64,000 bases of DNA from Leadbetterella sp. (GTDB lineage: Bacteria; Bacteroidota; Bacteroidia; Cytophagales; Spirosomataceae), in NCBI GenBank assembly GCA_019638185.1, contig JAHBUH010000023.1:1-64000 (forward strand). The letters run 5' to 3'. A program made the translations under genes and the position numbers. Under the pieces are notes generated by a model that saw only the letters and a program-made list of their open reading frames with translations, did no database searches and was not told the DNA's origin. Shown in pieces: positions 25,035-33,847 of this stretch (positions are counted from its first letter, which is position 1; the number at the start of each line of letters is the position of its first letter).

Positions 25035-25961
25035 TTATCCCCCAAAGCTATCCAGCATTTCAAAGGTGGGTACAAAAAACAATGTGCCTGTTCTGGCGGT
25101 GCTGAAGTCCAGGACCCTGTCGTAATTGCCCTCGGGCTCTCCTTTAAACATCCTTGTAAGCATTGCTTTTACGGTACTGAAGGTACTGGCATAAGCAATG
25201 AAATACGTGCCCATTTCATTCCTTGACATGCTGCCAAACGGCATATTGTCACGTACTATCTTTTTATCATCACCTACATTGGCCAAAGCAGAATGGGAGT
25301 TCGACGGCTTTATGTCATCGGGCATCTCGATATCATTGGCTTTGCTTCTGCCAAAAACTTTTTCCTGTTCGGGAACCGGTAAAGCCCGCCATGCCACCAG
25401 ATCATGAATGTATTTTTGCACAAAGAGGTAGCTGCCCCCTTTGTATTTTTTGTCTTCATCTCCAATGATGCCGAAAAACGCCCTGTCTTTACCATTAGGA
25501 TTTTCAGTGCCGTCTACAAAACCCAGAATACTTCTTCCGTCCCAATACCTGAACCCGTGCACCTCTTCCGTGCAAACGGCCACTCCCGATAACGTTTCGG
25601 AAATAGCTGCCGCCATATCAATGCAATAGCTCTTGTCGTCTGCCCGGATATGAAAATGCAGATCACCCGGTGTGGCAACAGCCGTATGTTTCTGCCCGCT
25701 AATAGGAGAGAAGTCCGTTAATTCTTTGGGAAGCGGTTCAGGCAGATCCAGTTTTTTCCAGGCGCTGTAACTGATTCCCATTACTACGCTTGCCCTTGAG
25801 GTTACGGTACGCACCTGGGCCGAGTTGTTAAGATTACTCATTAAGGCACATATTCGCTCAAAAACGGGTTTTATGGCCTCACTTTCCCTGAAAATCCAAA
25901 CCATAAAAATGGTATTGGTATTTGGGTAATCCAATACGTTTTGAGAATCGGTATCCAGCAT
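25035..25961 (-). CDS. Dyp-type haem peroxidase
   Basis: 308 residues, the compact P/B-type length. Family residues visible: GFVDGTENPNG with the catalytic Asp at about 150, the proximal haem ligand His at about 223 in NSHSALANVG, and the distal Arg at about 237 in RDNMPFG. Oxidises dyes and phenolics with H2O2, or acts on haem; the native substrate is unknown. No signal peptide and no encapsulin-type C-terminal tag (it ends FEMLDSFGG), so cytoplasmic. First gene of the Dyp-DUF488-DUF2945 unit. Confidence 0.93.
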   Translation of the reverse strand: MLDTDSQNVLDYPNTNTIFMVWIFRESEAIKPVFERICALMSNLNNSAQVRTVTSRASVVMGISYSAWKKLDLPEPLPKELTDFSPISGQKHTAVATPGDLHFHIRADDKSYCIDMAAAISETLSGVAVCTEEVHGFRYWDGRSILGFVDGTENPNGKDRAFFGIIGDEDKKYKGGSYLFVQKYIHDLVAWRALPVPEQEKVFGRSKANDIEMPDDIKPSNSHSALANVGDDKKIVRDNMPFGSMSRNEMGTYFIAYASTFSTVKAMLTRMFKGEPEGNYDRVLDFSTARTGTLFFVPTFEMLDSFGG

Positions 25962-26131
25962 ATAATTTTACTTTCAGATGGTTAAAGATAATAAAAGTAC
26001 TTTAATGGGTAAGTTATGGTGGGGGTCAATTTGTATTGTTGTGTTCTTTGCCACAGATTTTCTGATGAAAAGTAAATTTACAAAAAGAAACGGATGTCTG
26101 GTATTTACCTGGCGAAATATAAAAGGTTAGT

Positions 26132-29100
26132 TTAGTCCAGCGTCCGTACTCCTTCCGTTTCTTTTCTGAACCGCGGATGCGGTCCCAAATCCCTATGCTT
26201 ATCGTGTACATACCTCGGATCCCGGATGTAGGGCATGCGGGCCATTTTGGTGACGGTGATAGTGGGGAAGCCAAAGTCTACTTCCACGGTGCCCAGCAGG
26301 AGGTAGCAGCCGTTTCCCTGGAAAGGGTATTTTTTCAGGGAAACGGCGAAGTGGGCGGTGTCAAAATATTCGCCATCGGGGTCTGTCCAGGTGCCGAAAT
26401 ACATGGTGCCCTGGCGGGTGGATACGTGCTTCTGGGCAATGAGGTAGGCCATCATTTTTACTTCCTTTTTGTGATAGTTTAGCAGGTCTCTGACTTTAAC
26501 GGCGCCGCGGTAGCGGGTTTGCAGGAGGTCAAAGGGGGCGCAGGAGACCGGGAAGCCCAGCAGCTCGATCTCGTCAAAAGCATCTTCAAAAAACGAACGC
26601 TCCAGTTGGGGGAGCTTATACTCCCGGGGCGGTTCCTGCAGCAGCATGAGCCCGCGGTCGGCGGGTTTGAAGTTTACCATCAGGAGGCGGGCGGCTACCA
26701 GCAGCTCGTTTTTAGTTTTGCCGGTAAAGCGGAAGGCACCGATGAATATCAGGATCTGGAGGGCTTCCAGGCCGACGGGGATACGACGTACAAAGTCTTC
26801 GAGGGAGGTGTAAGGGCCGTTTTGGTGACGTTCTTTCACCAACTGCTGCGCGATGGCCGTTTCCAACCCCTGCAGATGCATGAAACCCAGGTAGATGGCG
26901 GTTCCGTACACGGTGGTTTCGTATTCACTTTGGTTTACGCAGGGGTTTTCTATGCTGGCGCCGGAGCGGCGGGCTTCGTGCACATATACCTCGGTACGGT
27001 AAAAGCCGCCCTGGTTATTGATCACGGCGGTCATAAATTCCACCGGGTAGTGGACTTTCAGGTAGAGGCTTTGGTAGCTTTCCACGGCGTAGGAGGCGGA
27101 GTGGGCCTTGCAAAAGGAGAAGCCGGCAAACGACTCGATCTGGCGGTATACCTCCCGGCTGAGGTCTTCCGGGTGGCCCTGGGCGGCGCAGGAGGCCAGG
27201 AAGTTTTCCTTCACGGTTTTCAGGGTGGATATGGCCCGCCCTTTGCCGCTCATGGCCCGTCTGAGGATATCGCCATCGGCCTCGGCCAGGCCGCCGTAGT
27301 ACAGGGCTATTTTGATCACGTCTTCCTGGTACACCATGATGCCGTAAGTTTCACCGAGGTGCTCCCGGAAGACCTCATGGGGGTAGGTGAAGCGGTCGGG
27401 GTGGTTATGGCGGAAGATGTATTCCCGCATCATGCCGCTCTGGGCCACTCCCGGCCGGATGATGGATGACGCCGCCACCAGGGTCTTGTAGTTATCGCAT
27501 TTCAGCCGGCGGAGCAGCCCGCGCATGGCCGGCGATTCAATGTAAAAGCAGCCCATGGTCCGGCCCTCGGCCAGGTAAGTGTTAAGGTGCTCCCGATTCT
27601 TGGAGAGGGAGGTATCGCGGATGTCTACGGTGATCCCGCGGTTTTGCCGGATCAGTCGCACGGCGTCATTAAGGTGGCCTATGCCCCGCTGGCTCAGGAT
27701 ATCAAATTTCTCCAGCCCTATTTCTTCGGCAATATTCATGTCAAACTGCACAATGGGGAAGCCCTTGGGCGGCATTTCCAGCGCCGTATAGCAGGTGAGG
27801 GGCTCTTCGGAGATGAATACGCCGCAGGCATGCATGCTTCGCTGGTTCGGGTATTTCTCCAGCAGCATACCGTATTTGTGCACCAGTTTTACCACGGAGT
27901 TAGGGTCGTGGGTTTCTTTGGGGGAGCCGGTGAGGCTGTCCAGCTCCTCTTTAGGTAAGCCGAATACTTTGCCTACTTCCCGCAATATGGAGCGGTATTT
28001 AAACTCCACATTAGTACCGCAAAAAGCCACGTGCTCTTTGCCGTATTTATCAAAAATGTAGCGGAGAATAGTATCGCGGTCCTTCCAGCTCCAGTCAATG
28101 TCGAAATCCGGCGGGGCTTTCCGGTTCAGGTTCAGGAAGCGTTCAAAGTAGAGATCCAGCTCCAGCGGACAAATATCAGTGATGCCCAGGCAGTAACTCA
28201 CGATGCTGTTAGCCCCGCTGCCCCGCCCGATGTGCATAAAGCCCATGCGGTTACTGTATTGTACGATATCCCAGGTGATCAGGAAGTAGCTGCAGAAGTT
28301 CAGCTTGTGGATAACGCCCAGTTCCTTTTCTACCCGTTGGCGGGCCTGAGTGTGATGTGGGCCGTAGCGCTTTTGTAGCCCCTCATGGGCCAATTTTTCC
28401 AGCAATTCTTTGTCTGCCTCCCGGCAGCCGGTAAAGGTTTTTTTGTTTTTAGGGACTCCGAAATCAAATCCAAAATCACATTCTTCCAGGATCCGGCGGG
28501 TGTTTCCGATGATCTCAGGGAAATCCCGGTACAGCGCCAGCAGCTCTTCCTCCGGCTTCATGTATTCGGAGGTCAGGCAGACGTCATCTGCCGGCAGTTT
28601 CGAGAGCACCACGTTCCGGTCAATGGCCCGGAGGATTCGGTGCAGGTTATACTCTGTTTTGGTCCGGAAAGTAACGGGTGAAAGAATGACCATCCTGTTA
28701 CGGAAAGGCTTGAACTCGGGCCGGATAAGCGTGTTCAACTGCTCGGGCCGGATACCCAGGTATTCGTTTTCCCGCAGCTCTCCGGGCAGGTTTTCTACCG
28801 GGTAGATCACGATCAGTTCCCGGAATTCCGGGGCGGTTTCCGGCAGTTCGGCCCCGTCACATTTATGGGCGGTCAGGAGCCGGCAGATTTCGCCTATGCC
28901 TTCCTGGCACCGGGCCAGGGTAATGTAGAGGAGGCGGTTATCTTTACGTACCTCCACGCCCACCACAGACTTGATTTTAGCCTTTTCACAGGCCCGGATA
29001 AAGTCATAGATGCCGGTGACGGTGTTGATGTCGGTCAGTGCCAGGGTCTTCACTCCGCACAGCACGGCCTGCTCCACCAGTCCTTCCAGCGGGATGGTAC

Positions 29101-29140
29101 CGTAGCGGAGGCTATGGTAGGAGTGCCCGTTAAGATACAT
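26132..29140 (-). CDS. dnaE2: DNA polymerase III alpha subunit, DnaE2/ImuC-like
   Basis: 1002 residues, much shorter than the replicative DnaE of Bacteroidota. N-terminal PHP domain (NGHSYHSLRYGTIPLEGLVEQAVLCGVKTLALTDINTV), polymerase core with GRGSGANSIVSYCLGITDICPLELDLYFERFLN and the catalytic aspartates in PPDFDIDW, a thumb/fingers region with AFCGTNVEFKYRSILREVGKVFGL, helix-hairpin-helix region, and an OB-fold end. The tau-binding C-terminal tail of replicative DnaE is absent. It overlaps the stop of the upstream Y-family polymerase by 11 bases. Predicted error-prone polymerase of an SOS-like mutasome; the gene symbol follows that role, which is inferred. Confidence 0.9.
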   Translation of the reverse strand: MYLNGHSYHSLRYGTIPLEGLVEQAVLCGVKTLALTDINTVTGIYDFIRACEKAKIKSVVGVEVRKDNRLLYITLARCQEGIGEICRLLTAHKCDGAELPETAPEFRELIVIYPVENLPGELRENEYLGIRPEQLNTLIRPEFKPFRNRMVILSPVTFRTKTEYNLHRILRAIDRNVVLSKLPADDVCLTSEYMKPEEELLALYRDFPEIIGNTRRILEECDFGFDFGVPKNKKTFTGCREADKELLEKLAHEGLQKRYGPHHTQARQRVEKELGVIHKLNFCSYFLITWDIVQYSNRMGFMHIGRGSGANSIVSYCLGITDICPLELDLYFERFLNLNRKAPPDFDIDWSWKDRDTILRYIFDKYGKEHVAFCGTNVEFKYRSILREVGKVFGLPKEELDSLTGSPKETHDPNSVVKLVHKYGMLLEKYPNQRSMHACGVFISEEPLTCYTALEMPPKGFPIVQFDMNIAEEIGLEKFDILSQRGIGHLNDAVRLIRQNRGITVDIRDTSLSKNREHLNTYLAEGRTMGCFYIESPAMRGLLRRLKCDNYKTLVAASSIIRPGVAQSGMMREYIFRHNHPDRFTYPHEVFREHLGETYGIMVYQEDVIKIALYYGGLAEADGDILRRAMSGKGRAISTLKTVKENFLASCAAQGHPEDLSREVYRQIESFAGFSFCKAHSASYAVESYQSLYLKVHYPVEFMTAVINNQGGFYRTEVYVHEARRSGASIENPCVNQSEYETTVYGTAIYLGFMHLQGLETAIAQQLVKERHQNGPYTSLEDFVRRIPVGLEALQILIFIGAFRFTGKTKNELLVAARLLMVNFKPADRGLMLLQEPPREYKLPQLERSFFEDAFDEIELLGFPVSCAPFDLLQTRYRGAVKVRDLLNYHKKEVKMMAYLIAQKHVSTRQGTMYFGTWTDPDGEYFDTAHFAVSLKKYPFQGNGCYLLLGTVEVDFGFPTITVTKMARMPYIRDPRYVHDKHRDLGPHPRFRKETEGVRTLD

Positions 29141-30293
29141 GCTGAGAGGAGTGAAAGCGGAACCCTTCTGCCCGGCCTACCGCTGAGGTGCCGAACCGGT
29201 TTTTGATGCGGTCCATGGCCTGGTAGAGGGAGATCATCTCTTCCGTGTCTTCAAACAGCCGGATCTGCAGGTTTCCCCGGACCAGCCCGGAAAACCGTAC
29301 ACCCACCAGGCGCAGGCGCATCCGGCGGTTATACAGCTTTTCAAACAAGTCCAGGGCGCACTGGGTAAGCGGGTGGTCAGCGGAGGTGTAGGGTACCCGG
29401 CATTGCCGCGTTTCAGTGTCGAAGTTAGCGTACCGGATCTTTACGGTGACGGTAGAGGTCAGCCAGCCTTCCCGCCGGAGCTGGTAGGCCAGCTTTTCCA
29501 CCATCCCGCTGATCACGGAACGGAGCATACGGAGGTCAATGGTGTCGGTGCCGAAGGTGTTTTCCGTAGAAACCGACTTCCGTTCGCCATAGGGCTCCAC
29601 GGGCGAGTTATCGATCCCGTTGGCCTTTTTCCAGAGTTCCGTGCCGTTTTTGCCGATCATCTGCTGCAGCACTTCTACGGGCATGTCGGCGAGTGTATGG
29701 ATATGGCGTATGCCTATGCGGGAAAGGAGCCGGAAGGTAACATCTCCCAGCATGGGTATCTTTTTAATGGAAAGCGGATTCAGGAAGGGTTTTATCTGCT
29801 CCTGCGGGATCTGTATTTTTCCGGTTGGCTTGGCTTCACCCGTACCGATCTTGGCCACGGTCTTATTCACCGATAAGGCGTAACTGATGGGTAATCTTGT
29901 TTTTTTGCTCACACTCTCCATCAGCTCCTGTGTCCATTTATAAGCCCCGAAAAAACGGTCTATCCCGCTGATATCAAGATAATGCTCATCTATGCTGGCC
30001 TTTTCCACTACCGGGGCTTTTTCTTCCAAAAGTTGTGTGACCTCCCGGGATAATTCAGAATATTTCTCCATGTCTCCCCGGATAACCCTGGCATCGGGGC
30101 ATAGCCGCAGGGCCAGCTTCATGGGCATAGCCGAGTGTACCCCGAAGTACCGGGCTTCATAAGAACAGGAAGCCACCACACCGCGGTCACCACCGCCAAT
30201 AATAACGGGGATTCCCTTCAGGGTATCATTGTCCCGCCGCTCGCATGACACGAAAAACGTGTCCAGGTCCATATGTATAATGGCGCGTTCCAT
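29130..30293 (-). CDS. Y-family DNA polymerase of the mutagenesis cassette
   Basis: 387 residues. Active-site residues are intact: IIHMDLDTFFVSCE with Asp9, and KASIDEHYLDISG with Asp102 and Glu103, unlike the ImuB proteins that have lost them. The C-terminus has a little-finger domain and a probable sliding-clamp motif LQIRLF near 353. Function: translesion synthesis. It is divergent from the S24 repressor across a palindrome and overlaps the dnaE2-like gene by 11 bases, so both polymerases are made together. A second, canonical DinB is at 37221. Confidence 0.92.
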   Translation of the reverse strand: MERAIIHMDLDTFFVSCERRDNDTLKGIPVIIGGGDRGVVASCSYEARYFGVHSAMPMKLALRLCPDARVIRGDMEKYSELSREVTQLLEEKAPVVEKASIDEHYLDISGIDRFFGAYKWTQELMESVSKKTRLPISYALSVNKTVAKIGTGEAKPTGKIQIPQEQIKPFLNPLSIKKIPMLGDVTFRLLSRIGIRHIHTLADMPVEVLQQMIGKNGTELWKKANGIDNSPVEPYGERKSVSTENTFGTDTIDLRMLRSVISGMVEKLAYQLRREGWLTSTVTVKIRYANFDTETRQCRVPYTSADHPLTQCALDLFEKLYNRRMRLRLVGVRFSGLVRGNLQIRLFEDTEEMISLYQAMDRIKNRFGTSAVGRAEGFRFHSSQHVS

Positions 30294-30335
30294 TTTAAAA
30301 GAGTGAAGTATTCCCCACTCCGGTGTTTTTATTTT

Positions 30336-30365
30336 TTTGATAAAATTACTACGTTTTTTATCAAA
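30336..30365. promoter_or_regulatory. Palindromic operator between S24 repressor and polymerase genes
   Basis: Perfect inverted repeat with 10-bp arms TTTGATAAAA (30336-30345) and TTTTATCAAA (30356-30365), separated by 10 bases, so the half-site centres are two helical turns apart. It sits between the divergent starts of the repressor (30398) and the Y-family polymerase (30293), upstream of the repressor -7 element. The position fits a shared operator bound by the S24 repressor; binding itself is inferred. Confidence 0.6.
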
Positions 30366-30371
30366 TGTTTG

Positions 30372-30379
30372 TATATTTG
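30372..30379 (+). promoter_or_regulatory. Putative -7 element of the S24 repressor (TATATTTG)
   Basis: Exact TAnnTTTG match 19 bases before the ATG at 30398 and just downstream of the 30-bp palindrome, which would cover the -33 region when occupied. This also argues against the earlier ATG at 30365, which would lie upstream of the transcription start. Confidence 0.5.
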
Positions 30380-30397
30380 TTGCTACAAATTATAGCA

Positions 30398-31159
30398 ATG
30401 TCGTTACTCTCTGATAATATGCGGTATCTGCGGGCCCGGATGGGGATGTCGCAGCAGGCGGTGGCCGATCAGCTGGTGATCACCCGGGGCCGGTATGCCA
30501 AGTATGAGGACGGCATGGCGGAGCCGCCCATTGAGCTGCTGGTGAAAATCTCGCGCTATTTTCATGTGAGCATCGACCTGCTGGTGTCGGTGGATATCCG
30601 GCGCGTACCGATCCGGGAACTGCAGCAGCTCCCGGATAACCGCATCCTGCTGCCCGTGGCAGTAGATGCCGAAGGAAAAAATAAAATAGAGATCATCCCG
30701 CACAAGGCCCAGATGGGTTACCTGATGGGGTACAGTGACCCGGAATACATTGAAAGCCTGCAGCATATCTCCCTGCCTTTCCTGTCGCATGCCAAGTACC
30801 GGGCGTTTCCCGCCACGGGTGACTCCATGCCGCCCCACAGCGAAGGCTCCTTTATCATCGGGAAGTACGTGGAGCGCAAAGACGATTTAAAAGAAGGGAA
30901 AACCTACGTTTTCATTACCCGCCATGAGGGCATCAGCTATAAACGACTGGGTAAAAAGAAGCGGAATTCCCTGTTGCTTAGTTCGGATAACCCGTTTTAT
31001 ATGCCGTATGAGGTGGATCTGGCTGACCTGCTGGAGGTGTGGGAGTTTGCCTGCAGCATCGCCACCAGCGAAGCACAACCGGATGACCTCCGGCCCCAGA
31101 CCATCCGGGAGATGTTTACGGAGTTACGGCGGGAGATCGTGAATCTTAAACGCGGGTAA
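30398..31159 (+). CDS. XRE-S24 LexA/CI-like repressor
   Basis: 253 residues from the ATG at 30398. N-terminal XRE helix-turn-helix (NMRYLRARMGMSQQAVADQLVITRGRYAKYEDG) and C-terminal S24 peptidase with the catalytic dyad: Ser143 in GDSM and Lys182 in ISYKRL. LexA-type proteins cut themselves at Ala-Gly; at the matching place this protein reads KAQMGYLMGY, giving Met106-Gly107. Divergent from the Y-family polymerase/dnaE2 pair, so it is the likely damage-responsive regulator of the cassette. The extra about 30 residues after the peptidase domain (QTIREMFTELRREIVNLKRG) may form a coiled coil. Confidence 0.88.
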   Translation: MSLLSDNMRYLRARMGMSQQAVADQLVITRGRYAKYEDGMAEPPIELLVKISRYFHVSIDLLVSVDIRRVPIRELQQLPDNRILLPVAVDAEGKNKIEIIPHKAQMGYLMGYSDPEYIESLQHISLPFLSHAKYRAFPATGDSMPPHSEGSFIIGKYVERKDDLKEGKTYVFITRHEGISYKRLGKKKRNSLLLSSDNPFYMPYEVDLADLLEVWEFACSIATSEAQPDDLRPQTIREMFTELRREIVNLKRG

Positions 31160-31308
31160 ACACGTAAATTGCGGTATGGTTTCGGAACCCGGCCGGTACT
31201 TCCGGCATCGCCCTTGTACTCAACGCCTCGTATTTTTCACTTATTTCCACCGGTTTCAGCCCCGCCGGAAATCCCATGCGCCTGTGCAGGGCGGATATGA
31301 TTTTTTCT

Positions 31309-31316
31309 TACCTTTG
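31309..31316 (+). promoter_or_regulatory. Putative -7 element of the MFS gene (TACCTTTG)
   Basis: Exact TAnnTTTG match only 10 bases before the GTG at 31327. If used, transcription starts at about 31321-31323, which rules out the in-frame starts at 31276 and 31297 and makes the message almost leaderless. Confidence 0.45.
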
Positions 31317-31326
31317 CTTTCCTGAT

Positions 31327-32526
31327 GTGAAAAACCCGTTTCAGTACTATATCAATTCCTTCCGGGGCCTGTCAAAAGAGGTCTGGATGCTGGCCCTGGT
31401 GATCCTGATTAACCGGACGTCAGCTATGGTGGTGCCGTTCCTGGGCGTTTACATGACGCAGTCGCTGGGTTTTTCCCTGAAAGAAACGGGCCTGGTGCTG
31501 AGCTGTTTCGGGATCGGGGCGGTGGTGGGCTCGTACATTGGCGGGGTTTTGACCGATAAAATAGGCTTTTACCAGACCCAGGTGTACAGCTTCTTTTTAA
31601 CGATTCCGGTGTTTTTGATCCTGCCGGAACTGAAAACCGTTTTCAGTGTTTCCATAGGCGTGTTTATGCTGAGCGCCATCGCTGATGTTTTTCGCCCGGC
31701 TAACTCGGTGGCCCTGTCGTACTATACGCCCAAAGAAAATATCACCAAAGCCTTTTCATTAAACCGGATGGCCGTTAACCTCGGTTTTTCCGTGGGGCCG
31801 GCATTGGGAGGTTTCCTGGCGGGGATTTCGTACGACTGGCTGTTTTACGGAAACGCCCTGGGCGCATTTCTGGCCAGCTGTTTATTTGTCTATTATTTCA
31901 GAAGTCGTATGCCCCGGGTCACGCCGGAGGAGAAAAAGCTGGCCCGGGAGGTGGAGTCTCCCTACCGGAATCCCCGGATGGTGGCTTTTATGATTTTATG
32001 TGCCCTGTATGCCATTTGTTTCTTCCAGTTGCTCAGCACGCTCCCGCTGTTTTACAAAGAAGGGCATCATTTATCCGAATTCCAGATCGGGATCATCCTG
32101 GGTTACAGCGGGCTGTTTATTGTGTTATTTGAGATGATCATTGTACAGGTGACCGGTAAGTTTCTGTCTATAGCTAACATTATTATCCTGGGAGCCCTGT
32201 TCTGCGGCCTGGCCTTTGTGGTTTTAAACCTGAGCTACACCCTCTGGATGCTGTATTTTTCCATTACCCTGTTATGCGTTTCAGAAATACTGGCCATGCC
32301 CTATATGTCTACGGTTTTTGTCCGGAATGCCGATGATTCTAACCGCGGCGCCTACATGGGCATGTACTCCCTGGCCTTCTCCGTCTCCCATATTTTTTCA
32401 CCGTATGCGGGCACGTATACCATTGAACACTGGGGTTTCGAGACGCTTTGGTGGGTAACAGGCGGGGTGACGGTGGTGACGGCTGCGGGGTTTTATTTTC
32501 TGATGAGGCGGATGGGGGCGCATTAA
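31327..32526 (+). CDS. Major facilitator superfamily transporter
   Basis: 399 residues from GTG, giving MKNPFQYYINSFRGLSKEVWMLALVILINRT, a common opening in Bacteroidota MFS proteins. About 12 hydrophobic segments; the loop 2-3 motif GGVLTDKIGF matches the MFS motif A pattern and SLNRMAVNLGFSVGPALGGFLA is typical of the fifth helix. Substrate unknown; the sugar-phosphorylase genes at 38-43 kb are too far away to link it to maltose uptake. Start uncertain: ATG-initiated versions 10 and 17 residues longer exist, but a -7 element lies downstream of them. Confidence 0.85.
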   Translation: MKNPFQYYINSFRGLSKEVWMLALVILINRTSAMVVPFLGVYMTQSLGFSLKETGLVLSCFGIGAVVGSYIGGVLTDKIGFYQTQVYSFFLTIPVFLILPELKTVFSVSIGVFMLSAIADVFRPANSVALSYYTPKENITKAFSLNRMAVNLGFSVGPALGGFLAGISYDWLFYGNALGAFLASCLFVYYFRSRMPRVTPEEKKLAREVESPYRNPRMVAFMILCALYAICFFQLLSTLPLFYKEGHHLSEFQIGIILGYSGLFIVLFEMIIVQVTGKFLSIANIIILGALFCGLAFVVLNLSYTLWMLYFSITLLCVSEILAMPYMSTVFVRNADDSNRGAYMGMYSLAFSVSHIFSPYAGTYTIEHWGFETLWWVTGGVTVVTAAGFYFLMRRMGAH

Positions 32527-32548
32527 TTTTTGATTATGTCTGAAGGTA

Positions 32549-33847
32549 TTAGTTCAAAAAACTGCCAATAACATACAAGGGAACATTGGTCATCCAGCTT
32601 TCTTTTCTGTAATCGGAAAGTGAGGTTCGGATAGCGATTTTGGGATGATACTTTTCACAGAAAAATTTAAAACTTTTGGCTCTCAGGTTTTCGCCCGCTT
32701 TTACTTCTATCGGAATGATTTCATCCTGCTCGTTCTGAACTATAAAATCCACCTCATTTTTACTGTTCTCAAAAGGAAAATAATAAACAGACAAATCGCT
32801 GTTTAGTTTCAGTTGCTGAAAGACATACTGTTCTGTCAAAGCCCCTTTAAATTCTGTAAAAATAGCATCCCCTTCAATGATGGTTCTGGCTGTTAGCTTT
32901 GCCATAGCACCCAGCAGGCCGATGTCGTTGTGATAGACTTTGAATGTGGACAATTCCTGATAAGCAGAGAGTGGCAAAGCGGGTTTTGAAATGGCCTGTA
33001 TTTTATGTAGTAAGCCTGTATCGGTCAGCCATTGGATAGCCAGTTCAAAATCTTTTGCCCTTGCACCTTCTCTTATTACTCCGTAAATGAATTTCTTGTT
33101 TTCTTTTGCCAGCTGGCTGGGAATACTCTCCCAAACCATATTGATACGAGGAACTATAGGTGGTGGAGCGTGTTTTGAAAAATCATTTTGGTAGGTTTTT
33201 AGTATGTCGTTCTGCAACTCGCGCACCTTTTTCCAGTCGCGGTGTTGCGAAAAATGGAGTACTACTTCGGGCATTCCTCCCACATAAAAATAATACCGCA
33301 GATATTCTTTCAATTTTTCAGAAAATGCAGGTAGCATGTCCCACATTTTTTCATCTAAAATACGCGCTAATCCCTCTTCTTCCACAGCCAGCAAGAACTC
33401 ATAAAACGACATCGGTTGTAATTCCAAAAAGGAAACTTTTCCCACGGGAAAAGACTCTTCAGGATGCAGATTCAGGCCTAGCAGAGAACCCGCAGCCACA
33501 ATGTGATATTCGGGGGCGTCTTCGTAAAAATATTTTAGAGAAGTAATCCCTTTAGGTGCTGTCTGTATTTCGTCCAGTATGATAAGTGTATCATCAGCAG
33601 AAATTTTACGGTTAGAGTATAGTTCGAAAGCGGTAATTAATCGTTTTACATCCAAATCAGGTAAAAAAATGTCTTTTAAAGCGGTTGCCCGTTCAAAATT
33701 AATATATACGGTTTGTTTGTACTCCCTTTTTCCGAACTCTTGTAATAGCCAGGTTTTACCTGTTTGTCTTGCACCCAAAATAACAAGTGGCTTTCTTTCT
33801 GGATATAACTTCCATTGAATCAGCTTATTTATTTTGTTTCTATACAT
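32549..33847 (-). CDS. AAA-family ATPase with DUF4143 nuclease-like C-terminus
   Basis: 432 residues. AAA_14 domain with Walker A GARQTGKT at 25-32 and Walker B TLIILDEIQ ending near 95. The C-terminal DUF4143 part has EVDFIVQNEQDEIIPIEVKAGEN, the D..(E-x-K) pattern of the PD-(D/E)xK nuclease fold. Such genes are abundant and mobile in Bacteroidota, and function is unknown (defence or addiction roles have been suggested for relatives). More AT-rich than its neighbours, unaccompanied, and preceded by four phased repeats. The copy nearest the gene covers the start codon. Confidence 0.9.
   Translation of the reverse strand: MYRNKINKLIQWKLYPERKPLVILGARQTGKTWLLQEFGKREYKQTVYINFERATALKDIFLPDLDVKRLITAFELYSNRKISADDTLIILDEIQTAPKGITSLKYFYEDAPEYHIVAAGSLLGLNLHPEESFPVGKVSFLELQPMSFYEFLLAVEEEGLARILDEKMWDMLPAFSEKLKEYLRYYFYVGGMPEVVLHFSQHRDWKKVRELQNDILKTYQNDFSKHAPPPIVPRINMVWESIPSQLAKENKKFIYGVIREGARAKDFELAIQWLTDTGLLHKIQAISKPALPLSAYQELSTFKVYHNDIGLLGAMAKLTARTIIEGDAIFTEFKGALTEQYVFQQLKLNSDLSVYYFPFENSKNEVDFIVQNEQDEIIPIEVKAGENLRAKSFKFFCEKYHPKIAIRTSLSDYRKESWMTNVPLYVIGSFLN

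Noticed and set aside
25035-25961. Encapsulin cargo system
   Set aside because: The Dyp peroxidase has no C-terminal targeting tag and no shell protein gene is adjacent.
25962-26131. AT-rich gap between Dyp peroxidase and dnaE2-like genes
   Set aside because: Only a 7-of-8 match to TAnnTTTG and no coding potential; no feature called.
26519-27469. 316-codon open frame on the plus strand
   Set aside because: Antisense to the dnaE2-like polymerase; Gly/Val/Phe-rich shadow.
31327-32526. Maltose transporter for the GH65/GH13 cluster
   Set aside because: Six genes and decayed loci lie between, and the sequence gives no sugar-specific signature.
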